NCBI RefSeq assembly: GCF_024347575.1
Contig: NZ_AP025503.1
Coordinates: forward strand, 3,100,001-3,164,000
Reading direction: 5' to 3'
Length of the DNA stretch: 64,000 nt
Source: Vibrio pelagius
Lineage (GTDB): Bacteria; Pseudomonadota; Gammaproteobacteria; Enterobacterales; Vibrionaceae
Positions within the stretch are counted from its first letter, which is position 1, and each line of letters starts with the position of its first letter. The notes below the pieces were generated by a model. The model did no database searches and was not told the DNA's origin. It worked only from the letters and a program-made list of their open reading frames with translations. Below are positions 19,377-33,636 of this stretch, one piece after another. A program made the position numbers and the translations under genes.

Positions 19377-20759
19377 TCACTTTACTTCAATGTAACCCAT
19401 TAAACCTGTCTTCATATGTTCAATAACATGACAGTGATACATCCAACGCCCCGGGTTATCAGCAACGAAAGCAGCCTTAGCACTCCCATTCTTACCAAGC
19501 AGAACAGTGTCTGTATGGAATGGCTCTTCGACTTTCTTACCATCCAGCTCAAGTACGGTAAAGGTATGGCCATGAATATGGATCGGGTGGTGATACTGAG
19601 TCACGTTCTTGAGATCGAAAATGTATGTCTTTCCAAGCTCTAACGTCGCAAGTGGCTCAGGTATATTACCCTTACTCATCCCTTCCCATGCGCGCTTGTT
19701 CGTCAGCCAGAATTTAGGCATCGACTTGCCATCTTTTCCTGCCGGACTGATCGCCCCCTCCCACTCAAACAAAAAATCGATTTCAGTAGCATTATCGAGA
19801 TCTAGATTAGGAACCGGGTTGAGTGGTAAAGAAGGTAATACCTGCTCGGATGGCAAGTTCGAGTCCACGACTTCTAATGAACATAATGAAAATGGAAAAC
19901 GTCCTTTCATCTGCAAGACATTTATAGTAGTACCTTTAGTCGGAGCCACAAATCCAATATCCACTCGCATGCCCGGACCAACCTTATGTTGCGTCAGTCG
20001 ATAAGGCGTCTTTACAGGGTTGCCATCAATAGCAATAACCCAAGCCTCCACACCCTCGACCGCAATAGGATAAGTAATAGTGTTGTCGACATTAGCGATT
20101 CGCAGACGTGTTGTCGCGTTTTGCTTAATCAGGTATTTCGGCTCATGAACACCATTCACACTACTCCATTCCCCAGGGGTACCCATACGAGCACTCATTC
20201 TTGGAATCATCAGATCCTTCCACTGTCCTTGCTTATCAAGATGCCAATGTTTAAGCATCAGGGGTAACTCTTCATCAAAAGCTACGGGCTGAGACTCTTC
20301 AACAATGATCAGCCCTACTAACCCCATTCCTAGCTGTTTAACACTATTCATATGTGGGTGATACCAGAAGGTACCCGCATCTGGTGGAGTAAACTCATAA
20401 ATAAAGGTCTCTCCAGGCATGATTGGAGGCTGACTTAGGAAAGGTACACCATCCATTTCAATCGGGATTCTTAAGCCGTGCCAGTGGATTGTGGTTGGCT
20501 CTGCGAGCTTATTGGTGAAGCGGATAACAACCTTCTCACCTTGACGGCAGCGAATGGTAGGTGCTGGTATTTGCCCATCAAAGCCAAGTACTTTAGTCGT
20601 GTATCCAGGCACGAGCTCAGCTGTTGCAGGCTCTGCCATTAGGTCGTATACATGTCGCCCTTTTGCATCGACAGATTGAGTAACACTACAAGCAGGTAAG
20701 ATTGATAACGCTGATATAGCAATAGAAGATTTAATAAACTGACGACGAGAAATATCCAT
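19377..20759 (-). CDS. Exported multicopper oxidase
   Basis: 460-aa periplasmic or membrane-attached cupredoxin oxidase. It begins with a twin-arginine signal (SRRQFIK) and a possible lipobox (ILPAC, Cys about 24). The four copper-ligand motifs are present: HWHG (about 93), WYHPH (about 132), HPIHIHGH (about 397), and the C-terminal HCHVIEHMKTGLM with the axial Met. Activity could be copper(I) or iron(II) oxidation. It lacks an obvious Met-rich insert of CueO. A Fur-like box upstream suggests iron control. It is more like SufI/CopA-type oxidases in length; the exact subfamily is not certain. Confidence 0.88.
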   Translation of the reverse strand: MDISRRQFIKSSIAISALSILPACSVTQSVDAKGRHVYDLMAEPATAELVPGYTTKVLGFDGQIPAPTIRCRQGEKVVIRFTNKLAEPTTIHWHGLRIPIEMDGVPFLSQPPIMPGETFIYEFTPPDAGTFWYHPHMNSVKQLGMGLVGLIIVEESQPVAFDEELPLMLKHWHLDKQGQWKDLMIPRMSARMGTPGEWSSVNGVHEPKYLIKQNATTRLRIANVDNTITYPIAVEGVEAWVIAIDGNPVKTPYRLTQHKVGPGMRVDIGFVAPTKGTTINVLQMKGRFPFSLCSLEVVDSNLPSEQVLPSLPLNPVPNLDLDNATEIDFLFEWEGAISPAGKDGKSMPKFWLTNKRAWEGMSKGNIPEPLATLELGKTYIFDLKNVTQYHHPIHIHGHTFTVLELDGKKVEEPFHTDTVLLGKNGSAKAAFVADNPGRWMYHCHVIEHMKTGLMGYIEVK

Positions 20760-20800
20760 GCTGTTCTACTCTAAAATTAACCTGTGCAAAATGTAACAGA

Positions 20801-20823
20801 TTATTAATAACAATTCTCATTAC
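20801..20823 (-). promoter_or_regulatory. Candidate Fur box upstream of the multicopper oxidase
   Basis: On the minus strand AATGAGAATTGTTATTAAT resembles the Fur consensus (runs of NATWAT, as in AATGAGAATnATT). It lies about 45 bp before the start codon. Confidence 0.5.
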
Positions 20824-20940
20824 GAAGTTAATTTTGAGTCTTGCACCCACTACCATCAGTATTCACAAACAGCGCTAAAAAATTGAAGACAAGACCGCAC
20901 GACCCACTATTCTGAAATGGCGTGATTTACGCCATAGACG

Positions 20941-21209
20941 AAAAAAGGCTCTGGTCTTTCGACTAGAGCCTTGGATATGACAGGGGTGAAGAGATTCAGC
21001 TGGGCTGGCACTCCAGCTCCCAACACGCGCGATTTTGGTAGTGGCAGAATCCGCTGCTCTGTTCTTCCGCCAAAGAAAAAAGCTCCAGTCTTTCGACTAG
21101 AGCCATGGATATGGCAGGGGTGAAGAGATTCGGCTGGGCTGGCACTCCAGCTCCCAACACGCGCGCTTTTGGTAGTGGCAGAATCCGCAGCTCTTTTCTT
21201 CCGCCAAAT
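20941..21209 (-). repeat. Two tandem decayed copies of a tRNA-Trp plus terminator unit
   Basis: Two units of about 135 bp repeat the end of the intact tRNA-Trp gene and its terminator. The 3' tRNA half is clear in both (minus strand GTGTTGGGAG, then AATCTCTTCACCCCTGCCA). The 5' acceptor strand is replaced, so no cloverleaf can form, and both carry the same inserted hairpin (GAGCTGG / CCAGC type, around 20998-21018 and 21131-21153). The two copies resemble each other more than the intact gene, so duplication followed divergence or gene conversion. Each unit ends in a GACTAGAGCC terminator-type hairpin (20941-20972 and 21075-21104). Confidence 0.85.
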
Positions 21210-21240
21210 AAAAAGGCTCTAGTCTTTCGACTAGAGCCTT
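21209..21240 (-). terminator. Terminator of the rRNA-tRNA operon
   Basis: Minus strand AAGGCTCTAGTC / GACTAGAGCC hairpin followed by TTTTTA, directly after tRNA-Trp. Two further copies lie downstream in the tandem repeats. Confidence 0.88.
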
Positions 21241-21245
21241 GGATA

Positions 21246-21322
<77 letters not shown>

Positions 21323-21380
21323 AAAATTTCAATACTGTAGATTCGAAAAAACCTCACACTAGGCGAGGCTCTCGAATAAG

Positions 21381-21457
21381 TGGCGGAGTGGACGGGACTC
21401 GAACCCGCGACCCCCGGCGTGACAGGCCGGTATTCTAACCAACTGAACTACCACTCC
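21381..21457 (-). tRNA. tRNA-Asp (anticodon GTC)
   Basis: 77 nt, GGAGTGG / CCACTCC acceptor stem, CCTGTCACG anticodon loop, encoded CCA. It lies between the 5S gene and tRNA-Trp. Confidence 0.97.
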
Positions 21458-21498
21458 GCAGTGGCTTACTTGCTTTAAGCAAGTGTCCATAATTTAAA

Positions 21499-21615
21499 GC
21501 CTGGCGATGTCCTACTCTCACATGGGGAAGCCCCACACTACCATCGGCGCTATTGCGTTTCACTTCTGAGTTCGGCATGGAATCAGGTGGGTCCACAACG
21601 CTATGGTCGCCAAGC
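21499..21615 (-). rRNA. 5S ribosomal RNA
   Basis: About 117 nt with the closing stem GCCTGGCG / CGCCAGGC and conserved CCGAACTCAGAAGTGAAACG on the minus strand. Ends are by pattern and may be off by a base or two. Confidence 0.95.
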
Positions 21616-21734
21616 AAATTCTTTCTTCTCTGATTTTCTTTCAGAAAAGTAATCTGGAAAGCTGTTTCTTGTTCTCTTCAAACTCATTCAAGCGTTTGTA
21701 TCTTTGAGTCCATCAAAACCCCTTGGGTGTTGTA

Positions 21735-24624
<2,890 letters not shown>

Positions 24625-24953
24625 ATACAACCCGAAGAGGTCTTCATGTATGGTAAACAACCAAGGTTTTTGGTTGTAACAAGAAGGGTTAATTCTTATT
24701 ACGTGTTTGCCGGACTCAATGGTGAATCAATGTAAACATTGATTCGAATACAAGACACTTGAATGTGTTTGTGTTGTGTTTACTGTTCTTAATAAATAAG
24801 AGCAGATAAACATTGAGAACTTTTAATTTGATTTAAATAACTCTGTTATTTAAATCAGTCAGCTTTCCAAATTGTTAAAGAGCAGATTTCTTTCGCTAAT
24901 GACTAGCTAATGAAAACCATTTTTAAAAGCACTATCGCTAATGCGCTTAAAGA
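24625..24953 (-). other. Spacer between tRNA-Val and 23S (leader with boxA)
   Basis: About 330 bp without a gene. It holds the 23S processing arm next to 24625 and a boxA antitermination site (minus strand TGCTCTTTAACAA, 24872-24884). The rest is AT-rich leader with nothing further seen. Confidence 0.8.
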
Positions 24954-25029
24954 TGGTGGGCGATACCGGGCTCGAACCAGTGACCCCCTGCTTGTAAGGC
25001 AGGTGCTCTCCCAACTGAGCTAATCGCCC
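24954..25029 (-). tRNA. tRNA-Val (anticodon TAC)
   Basis: 76 nt, GGGCGAT / ATCGCCC acceptor stem, CTTACAAG anticodon loop and encoded CCA. Nearest to 23S in the rRNA spacer. Confidence 0.97.
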
Positions 25030-25070
25030 ACATTAGTTTTAATTCCTCGTGGAGAAGAATTCCTCAAGAA

Positions 25071-25146
25071 TGGTGGAGCTAAGCAGGATCGAACTGCTGA
25101 CCTCCTGCGTGCAAGGCAGGCGCTCTCCCAGCTGAGCTATAGCCCC
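25071..25146 (-). tRNA. tRNA-Ala (anticodon TGC)
   Basis: 76 nt, GGGGCTA / TAGCTCC acceptor stem, CTTGCACG anticodon loop, encoded CCA. Part of the rRNA spacer. Confidence 0.97.
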
Positions 25147-25176
25147 ATCTTGAGAGTCATTTCTAATATCAAGAAA

Positions 25177-25252
25177 TGGTGGGTCGTGCAGGATTCGAAC
25201 CTGCGACCAATTGATTAAAAGTCAACTGCTCTACCAACTGAGCTAACGACCC
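25177..25252 (-). tRNA. tRNA-Lys (anticodon TTT)
   Basis: 76 nt, GGGTCGT acceptor strand, GACTTTTAATC anticodon arm, encoded CCA. Part of the rRNA spacer. Confidence 0.97.
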
Positions 25253-25254
25253 AA

Positions 25255-25330
25255 TGGTATCCCGTAGGGGAGTCGAACCCCTGTTACCGCCGTGAAAGGG
25301 CGGTGTCCTAGGCCTCTAGACGAACGGGAC
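25255..25330 (-). tRNA. tRNA-Glu (anticodon TTC)
   Basis: 76 nt, GTCCCGT acceptor strand, CCTTTCACG anticodon loop, encoded CCA. First tRNA after 16S; only 2 bp separate it from tRNA-Lys. Confidence 0.97.
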
Positions 25331-25454
25331 ACTAAGTTTGCTTCCACTTTAAAAAAGCAGAACCAAATTGCTTGAAGATATTGGGATATCTTCGTCTCTT
25401 TTACTTTCTAAACCATATCAATCTGTGTGGACACTTATCGTGAATATCTTCGTA

Positions 25455-27004
<1,550 letters not shown>

Positions 27005-27499
27005 TTTAAGATTTTGTGACTCAATGAATACTGATTACATTACATAGTAATGTTGAATTGACTGTGCCGAATCTTACGATTCGAATTGGTCACTCAGTTC
27101 ATTGAAATCAAGTTGAAACCGAAGTTTCATTTTTGATATTCATCAACGAGTGCCCACACAGATTGATAGGTTTAAATTGTTAAAGAGCTTTTCCTTTTTG
27201 AGCTTCGCTCAAATCGGACGGCCATTTTAGCGATTTAAGTTTTAGTGTCAACCACTTTTTTCAAAACTTTTTTCAAGCGCTTAGCTTGGCTAATTTGGCT
27301 TGCTGATTCGTTGTGGTTTCTTGCGAAGCCATCCCGTGTCAGCGAGGTGGCATTATAGAGATTGCGATCACATTGGCAAGCCCTTTTTTACGTTTTTTTT
27401 AGTTTTTTGATTGTTCGGATAAAAAACACTCAAAAACGGCCATTTATCCTAGTCAGAGACCCAATAATGCTCTTAAGCTAGCTATATAAAGGAGGATTT
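27005..27499 (-). other. rRNA operon leader and promoter region
   Basis: About 350 bp of this gap is rRNA leader. It contains the 16S processing arm (27154-27168) and a boxA antitermination site (minus strand GCTCTTTAACAA, 27177-27188). The last part, up to 27499, also holds the upstream region of the divergent carbonic anhydrase gene. Confidence 0.8.
27352..27379 (-). promoter_or_regulatory. rRNA P1 promoter
   Basis: Minus strand TTGCCA (27374-27379), 16-bp spacer and TATAAT (27352-27357), followed by GCCACC and CTGACACGG, the discriminator and leader start typical of enterobacterial and Vibrio rrn P1. An A/T-tract upstream (27381-27425) looks like an UP element. Confidence 0.88.
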
Positions 27500-28045
27500 A
27501 TGAGTTCTATACGCAGTTATAAAGGTATCGCACCGAAAATAGGCCAAGATGTCTATATAGATGAAACCGCTGTATTAGTTGGTGACATCAAGATTGGTGA
27601 CGACTCTAGTGTTTGGCCTTTGGTTGCAGCAAGAGGAGATGTTAATCATATCCATATTGGTCAACGTACAAATATCCAAGATGGTTCAGTTCTTCATGTC
27701 ACCCATAAAAACAAGGAGAATCCTGAAGGCTACCCTTTGATTATCGGTAATGATGTCACGATTGGCCATAAGGTGATGTTGCATGGTTGCACCATTCAAG
27801 ATCGGGTATTGGTAGGAATGGGAGCGATCATTCTAGACAATGTTGTCGTAGAGCAAGAAGTAATGATTGGTGCTGGCAGTTTAGTTCCGCCAAACAAAGT
27901 TTTAGAGAGCGGTTATTTATATGTGGGAAGCCCAGTAAAACAAGCACGTCCTTTAACAGATAAAGAGCGTGCTTTTCTCCAGAAGTCTGCCGACAACTAT
28001 GTTCAGAACAAAAATGACTATCTAGATTCAGTTCGCCCTGTTTAA
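27500..28045 (+). CDS. Gamma-class carbonic anhydrase-like hexapeptide protein (YrdA)
   Basis: 181-aa left-handed beta-helix protein. Hexapeptide turns are visible through residues 20-140 (VGDIKIGDDSSVWPLVAARGDVNHIHIGQRTNIQDGSVLHV). Metal-type His residues occur in GQRTNIQDGSVLHVTH, and in IGHKVMLHGC. Members bind zinc as trimers; carbonic anhydrase activity is not shown for all. AAGGAGGA precedes the ATG by a few bases. Confidence 0.9.
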   Translation: MSSIRSYKGIAPKIGQDVYIDETAVLVGDIKIGDDSSVWPLVAARGDVNHIHIGQRTNIQDGSVLHVTHKNKENPEGYPLIIGNDVTIGHKVMLHGCTIQDRVLVGMGAIILDNVVVEQEVMIGAGSLVPPNKVLESGYLYVGSPVKQARPLTDKERAFLQKSADNYVQNKNDYLDSVRPV

Positions 28046-28308
28046 GACGCTTGAATCTCGATTTGACCAGAGGAGTTAAACTCCTCTTCTTCTATTAACT
28101 CTTCTGCTAGTTCTTCTAAGTCAAAACGCAACTCACTGAACACCTCAATGGCTTGCTCATTTGTTACTTCACGTCCTGCCAATTTTCCTAACTCTTCTAG
28201 GGTAATAGTACACTCAATAAGTGCACCACTTTGTTGAGCAGGGAAAACGACGCATTGATTCTCAGCATCCCAGGTTTGGATATCAGGAAACAAAATTGAC
28301 TGATTCAT
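28042..28308 (-). CDS. DUF1488-family small protein
   Basis: 88-aa acidic protein of unknown function. It matches the DUF1488 family by its pattern (MNQSILFPDIQTWDAENQCVVFPAQQSGALIECTIT, then an acidic helical end FDLEELAEELIEEEEF). The start is set at MNQSILF because GAGG precedes it and aroE ends 3 bp upstream, so it is cotranscribed with aroE. Its stop overlaps the convergent carbonic anhydrase gene by 4 bp. Confidence 0.85.
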   Translation of the reverse strand: MNQSILFPDIQTWDAENQCVVFPAQQSGALIECTITLEELGKLAGREVTNEQAIEVFSELRFDLEELAEELIEEEEFNSSGQIEIQAS

Positions 28309-28310
28309 TA

Positions 28311-29141
28311 TTACGCCTCTAGGTTCTTTCTTAATTCTCTGAGGATTTGCTTTGTTCCCGGTCTTAGACCGCGCCACAACATAAAGCTTTCAGCCGCCTG
28401 ACCCACCAGCATGCCTAGGCCATCATAAGCAGCGTGGACACCATTATCCAATGCCCAGCGATTAAAGACCGTGTGTCCCGAACCATAGACCATGTCATAA
28501 ACGGTACTTGTTGGTGTGAATATCTCGGCGGACACTTGGGGAAGTTCACCACTCAACCCTGAAGAAGTAGAGTTAATGATCACATCAAAGCCTTCATGCA
28601 CCTCATCAAGTCCAATGCCTGAGACATTACCAAAGGAAGTGAACATTTCTGCGAGTAGCTGTGCTTTAGAAGCAGTGCGGTTAGCAATCACTAACTGACG
28701 AGGATTGTGGTCAAGCAATGGCTTAATCACGCCTCTTGCTGCACCGCCAGCTCCAAGCAGCAGAATACGAGCGTCTTTTAATACCACTTGGTGTTGCAAT
28801 AAGTCTTGGACTAGCCCTTCACCGTCGGTGTTGTCACCAATGATCTCGCCATCATCAAGCTTTTTAAGCGTATTCACGGCACCAGCTAGTTGAGCTCGCT
28901 CAGTTAGACGATCCGCAAATTGATATGCGTCTTCTTTAAATGGTGCTGTGACGTTACAGCCTTTACCACCATTACCAAAGAAATCTTTCGCTGCAATGAG
29001 AAAATCACCGGGCTCAGGCTGTTGAGATGTATAGGTAAGTTGCTGGTTCGTTTGGCGAGCAAATAGCGTATGAATAAATGGTGATTTACTTTGACTAATT
29101 GGGTTTCCAAAAACGGCATAGCGATCTATGTACTGTGTCAT
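28311..29141 (-). CDS. aroE: Shikimate dehydrogenase (AroE)
   Basis: NADPH-dependent enzyme of the aromatic amino acid pathway. 276 aa. Shikimate-binding [14 protein letters not shown] at the start, catalytic Lys in [11 protein letters not shown] (about 65), [10 protein letters not shown], the Rossmann loop [12 protein letters not shown] (about 126-137), and the NADP-preferring NRTASKAQ. Confidence 0.97.
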   Translation of the reverse strand: MTQYIDRYAVFGNPISQSKSPFIHTLFARQTNQQLTYTSQQPEPGDFLIAAKDFFGNGGKGCNVTAPFKEDAYQFADRLTERAQLAGAVNTLKKLDDGEIIGDNTDGEGLVQDLLQHQVVLKDARILLLGAGGAARGVIKPLLDHNPRQLVIANRTASKAQLLAEMFTSFGNVSGIGLDEVHEGFDVIINSTSSGLSGELPQVSAEIFTPTSTVYDMVYGSGHTVFNRWALDNGVHAAYDGLGMLVGQAAESFMLWRGLRPGTKQILRELRKNLEA

Positions 29142-29164
29142 ATCCTTACCTAACAGAGCTTATG

Positions 29165-29191
29165 AAAAAGGGTCATCGAATGATGACCCTA
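29165..29191 (-). terminator. Terminator after hemF
   Basis: Minus strand AGGGTCATC / GATGACCC hairpin followed by TTTTTC. Confidence 0.85.
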
Positions 29192-29217
29192 TCACTATAC
29201 CTATAAGGAAGGAAGTC

Positions 29218-30156
<939 letters not shown>

Positions 30157-30726
30157 TTAGCCCTGTCTTAATATTTGAGAAGTCTTTGCATCACGGATTT
30201 CACTCGGCTTATCACGGCCTCCCGTTTCACCCTCAAGAATGGCCACCAGCTTATGACCGAGCTGCTGCTTCACCTCTTCAGTGGTCATACACGGCGGCTC
30301 ACCCGATAGGTTTGCGCTGGTAGAGGTTAACGGCTTTCCAAACGCATTACACATCTTCTGTACCAAAGGGTGATCGGTTACACGTACCGCAATTGAATCG
30401 AATTGACCACTTACCCAATCCGTCACTTGTGCACTGGCTGGCATGATCCACGTAACAGGACCTGGCCATGTCGATTTTACCGTTGCCAATTGCTCAGGGG
30501 TCAGCTGGCTTTCATCGATATAAGGAAGCAACTGTTCGTAACTGGCAGCAATTAGGATGAGGCCCTTTTCCATCGGGCGCTGTTTAAGTTCAAGTAATTT
30601 CTGGATAGCTTGCGGGTTGTCAGGATCGCAACCAACACCAAATACACCTTCAGTTGGGTAGGCGATCACCTCACCTTGTTGTAATGCCTGCAAAGTATGC
30701 TGAAAGTTGTCCACGGTTTGCCTCAT
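30157..30726 (-). CDS. tsaC: L-threonylcarbamoyladenylate synthase (TsaC/YrdC)
   Basis: Makes the activated threonylcarbamoyl group for the t6A modification of tRNAs that read ANN codons. 189 aa, the short TsaC form without a Sua5 domain. Motifs: [16 protein letters not shown] (about 19-34), [37 protein letters not shown], and [13 protein letters not shown]. Confidence 0.96.
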   Translation of the reverse strand: MRQTVDNFQHTLQALQQGEVIAYPTEGVFGVGCDPDNPQAIQKLLELKQRPMEKGLILIAASYEQLLPYIDESQLTPEQLATVKSTWPGPVTWIMPASAQVTDWVSGQFDSIAVRVTDHPLVQKMCNAFGKPLTSTSANLSGEPPCMTTEEVKQQLGHKLVAILEGETGGRDKPSEIRDAKTSQILRQG

Positions 30727-30822
30727 CTATATCTGCTATTAAACTCGTTAAGTGTACAAATAATCGCTAACTGTTACTAAAGCTATTTGTTTATAAAATG
30801 TATCAATTAGCAATTTTGACCT

Positions 30823-30838
30823 ACGCAAACGTTTTCCT
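30823..30838 (+). promoter_or_regulatory. PurR operator of purEK
   Basis: ACGCAAACGTTTTCCT matches the E. coli PurR box (ACGCAAACGTTTTCNT) almost completely. It overlaps the predicted -35 region of the purE promoter. Confidence 0.88.
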
Positions 30839-30860
30839 TGGGTAATTTTACCCGTATAAT
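30832..30860 (+). promoter_or_regulatory. purEK promoter
   Basis: TATAAT at 30855-30860 with a weak -35 (TTTTCC, 30832-30837, 17 bp spacing) overlapped by the PurR box. About 50 bp before purE. Confidence 0.6.
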
Positions 30861-30911
30861 GCGCGCAAATTATCTAATCACTTAATCAAATCGTACCTGA
30901 AGGAGTTTGAG

Positions 30912-31397
30912 ATGACTGTCGGTATTATCATGGGTTCTAAATCTGATTGGCCAACAATGAAGCTAGCAGCGGACATGTTGGATCAATTTGGCGTAGCGTA
31001 CGAAACAAAAGTGGTTTCTGCTCACCGTACTCCTCAACTACTGGCGGATTACGCAACGAGTGCAAAAGAGCGTGGAATTAAGGTGATCATTGCAGGTGCA
31101 GGCGGCGCAGCTCACCTACCGGGGATGGCAGCAGCATTTACTAGCGTTCCTGTTCTTGGTGTACCTGTACAGTCTAAAGCTCTAAAAGGCATGGACTCAC
31201 TTCTTTCTATCGTACAAATGCCTAAAGGTATCGCGGTTGGTACGCTAGCCATTGGTGAAGCAGGTGCAGCTAACGCAGGTATTCTAGCAGCACAAATCAT
31301 TGGTACGCACAATGAAGATGTGATGGCAAAAGTAGAAGCATTCCGCTCTGAGCAAACAGAAACGGTACTAGCTAATCCAAACCCTGCAGAGGACTAA
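30912..31397 (+). CDS. purE: N5-carboxyaminoimidazole ribonucleotide mutase (PurE)
   Basis: Class I PurE of purine synthesis; converts N5-CAIR to CAIR. 161 aa. [10 protein letters not shown] (about 8-17) and [11 protein letters not shown] (about 38-48) form the active site, with [19 protein letters not shown] lies before the ATG and purK follows after 5 bp. Confidence 0.98.
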   Translation: MTVGIIMGSKSDWPTMKLAADMLDQFGVAYETKVVSAHRTPQLLADYATSAKERGIKVIIAGAGGAAHLPGMAAAFTSVPVLGVPVQSKALKGMDSLLSIVQMPKGIAVGTLAIGEAGAANAGILAAQIIGTHNEDVMAKVEAFRSEQTETVLANPNPAED

Positions 31398-31402
31398 TTC
31401 CC

Positions 31403-32533
31403 ATGCATGTTCTTGTGTTAGGCGCGGGCCAACTTGCTCGCATGATGTCCCTAGCTGGGGCACCGCTGAATATTGAAATTTCTGCTTTTGATGTTGGCAG
31501 CAAAAATATTGTTCACCCATTAACGCAAGCGATTCTAGGCAATGGCTTAGAGAATGCGATTGAGCGTGCGGATGTGATTACGGCTGAATTCGAACACATC
31601 CCTCATGATGTGCTTGAAGTGTGTGAGCGCAGTGGTAAGTTCTTACCGACTACCGAAGCAATCAAAGCTGGCGGCGACCGTCGTCTTGAGAAAGCTCTGC
31701 TCGACCAAGCGGGCGTGAAAAACGCAAAATACGCAGTGATCAACTCTCGCGAAGACTTTGACCACGCGATCTCGCATGTTGGCCTACCAATGGTGCTTAA
31801 GAGCACACTCGGTGGCTATGATGGCAAAGGCCAATGGCGTCTTAAGTCACTAGACGCAGTAGAAACCGTTTGGACTGAGATGGCAGAATGCATCGCGGCG
31901 ACCGACAACCAAGCGATTGTTGCGGAGGAATTTGTTCCATTTGATCGTGAGGTATCGTTGGTCGGTGCTCGTGGTAAAGATGGTGAAATCCAAGTTTACC
32001 CACTAGCTGAAAACGTTCATACCAATGGTGTTCTGAGCCTTTCAACAGCGATTGATGATGTTGAGTTACAGGAACAAGCTAAGACTATGTTCACTGCGGT
32101 TGCGGAACGCTTGGATTACGTAGGTGTACTTGCTCTTGAATTCTTTGATGTTCAAGGTGCCCTGCTCGTTAATGAGATTGCCCCACGCGTTCATAACTCA
32201 GGTCACTGGACACAGCAAGGTGCTGAAACTTGTCAGTTTGAAAATCACCTTCGCGCTGTATGTGGCATGCCTCTAGGAAGCACAAAGCTGATTCGCCCAA
32301 CTGCGATGATCAATATCCTGGGTGAAGACACTCTGCCTAACGCGATCTTGGCACAGGCCGGTTGTCATGTACACTGGTATGGCAAAGAAAAACGTGCCGG
32401 TCGTAAGATGGGTCACATCAACGTCAGTGCTGACTACAATGCCGAACTGCAACGCACGCTTTGCGGTCTAGCTAAAATCTTGGATAAAAGGGCTTACCCA
32501 GCGATCCACGATTTTGCTGCGCAGATGCAGTAA
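31403..32533 (+). CDS. purK: N5-carboxyaminoimidazole ribonucleotide synthase (PurK)
   Basis: ATP-grasp enzyme that makes N5-CAIR, the substrate of PurE. 376 aa. [15 protein letters not shown] opens the pre-ATP-grasp fold; [17 protein letters not shown] (about 132-148) holds the glycine-rich loop, [17 protein letters not shown] the second ATP contact, and [27 protein letters not shown] the metal ligands. Confidence 0.98.
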   Translation: MHVLVLGAGQLARMMSLAGAPLNIEISAFDVGSKNIVHPLTQAILGNGLENAIERADVITAEFEHIPHDVLEVCERSGKFLPTTEAIKAGGDRRLEKALLDQAGVKNAKYAVINSREDFDHAISHVGLPMVLKSTLGGYDGKGQWRLKSLDAVETVWTEMAECIAATDNQAIVAEEFVPFDREVSLVGARGKDGEIQVYPLAENVHTNGVLSLSTAIDDVELQEQAKTMFTAVAERLDYVGVLALEFFDVQGALLVNEIAPRVHNSGHWTQQGAETCQFENHLRAVCGMPLGSTKLIRPTAMINILGEDTLPNAILAQAGCHVHWYGKEKRAGRKMGHINVSADYNAELQRTLCGLAKILDKRAYPAIHDFAAQMQ

Positions 32534-32545
32534 ATAGAAATCCAA

Positions 32546-32578
32546 TAAAAACGGCGCTCATTGAGCGCCGTTTTTTTA
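32546..32578. terminator. Strong bidirectional terminator between purK and the zinc-finger gene
   Basis: AAAAACGGCGCTCA / TGAGCGCCGTTTTTTT hairpin. It also covers the last codon of the converging zinc-finger gene. Confidence 0.92.
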
Positions 32579-33145
32579 TGCTTGTTCTTGAATGTGGTGA
32601 CATTTTCGGTCAGCACACTGCTTTTTGATGCCTTTTGCCGTTTTCTTCTCCATCAGCAGCGGATACTGGCACACTTCACAGCGGCCTATAATCGGCGGTT
32701 GGTTGACGGCAAACTTACACTTAGGGTAGTCGTCACACGCAAAGAACTGTTTACCATAGCGAGACTTGCGCTCAACAAGATGACCTTTACCACACTCTGG
32801 GCAGGCGACTTGCGGGGCTGATTGCTGCTCTTGTTTTTGGTCAAGTGACTCGATGTGATGACACTCTGGGTAGCTACTACAACCTATAAACATGCCATAG
32901 CGCCCTTGCCTTAATACCAATTCATTTTGGCACTTTGGACAAGGAACACCGAGTTCTTTGACGATATGCCCATCATTCTGATGCAACGGCTTAATATAGT
33001 CGCATTCAGGATAATGATTACATCCCATAAACGGGCCGTGTTTACCGTGGCGCAGCTGCAGCTCTCCATCACACTGTGGGCACGCTTCATGTTCTAACGC
33101 GTGCTCGTGAGCCGAGAAAAGCTGATGATCGATCTTACTACTCAT
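32576..33145 (-). CDS. Topoisomerase-type DNA-binding C4 zinc-finger protein (YrdD-like)
   Basis: 189-aa protein that is almost entirely four tandem zinc ribbons of the topoisomerase I C-terminal type. The first three have CPxC, 15-18 residues, then C(5)C: CPQCDGEL...GCNHYPEC, CPKCQNEL...GCSSYPEC, CPECGKGH...ACDDYPKC. The last is CEVCQYPL...CADRKC. Such domains bind single-stranded DNA in topoisomerase I; no catalytic domain is present here. It lies downstream of smg and dprA in a DNA-uptake/repair-related neighbourhood. Confidence 0.9.
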   Translation of the reverse strand: MSSKIDHQLFSAHEHALEHEACPQCDGELQLRHGKHGPFMGCNHYPECDYIKPLHQNDGHIVKELGVPCPKCQNELVLRQGRYGMFIGCSSYPECHHIESLDQKQEQQSAPQVACPECGKGHLVERKSRYGKQFFACDDYPKCKFAVNQPPIIGRCEVCQYPLLMEKKTAKGIKKQCADRKCHHIQEQA

Positions 33146-33157
33146 GACAAGCCTGTA

Positions 33158-33634
33158 TTAATGCAAGATACCTTGCTCTTTGGTGTACAACAGCTCTTCC
33201 ATTTGCGTGTAAGCACTCTCATTACCCGGTACGTTAAACAGCACCATTAAGATAATCCATTTGAGATCATCCAACTCAAACTCATTGGTCTCAAGCCCCA
33301 TCACTCGATCGATAACCATCTCACGAATTTCAGTGGTCAATACATTGATCTGCTCGAGGAATAGAAGAAAACCACGACACTCGAGGTTAATACGCGCCAT
33401 CTCTCGCTTAGTATAAATACGCATAGAGGTATTTGAAGAGACCGAGATTGCCGCTTGGCTATCAGTTTCTTGCAGTGCCGCGAGATCTTCTAACCAGTGA
33501 AGAGCCTTATAAATATCGTCTTGGTGAAACCCTGCTCGAAGTAACTCTTCTTCAAGCTCGTCTTGATCCACCTGCAATTCAGAATCGCTATGGATGTAGG
33601 TTTCAAACAGGTACATCAGAATGTCCATCATCAT
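33158..33634 (-). CDS. smg: Smg-family protein (DUF494)
   Basis: 158-aa acidic, mostly helical protein conserved next to dprA in gamma-proteobacteria. The sequence start [36 protein letters not shown] is characteristic. Its biochemical role is unknown. It follows dprA by 2 bp on the minus strand and is part of the same operon. Confidence 0.93.
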   Translation of the reverse strand: MMMDILMYLFETYIHSDSELQVDQDELEEELLRAGFHQDDIYKALHWLEDLAALQETDSQAAISVSSNTSMRIYTKREMARINLECRGFLLFLEQINVLTTEIREMVIDRVMGLETNEFELDDLKWIILMVLFNVPGNESAYTQMEELLYTKEQGILH

Positions 33635-33636
33635 AG

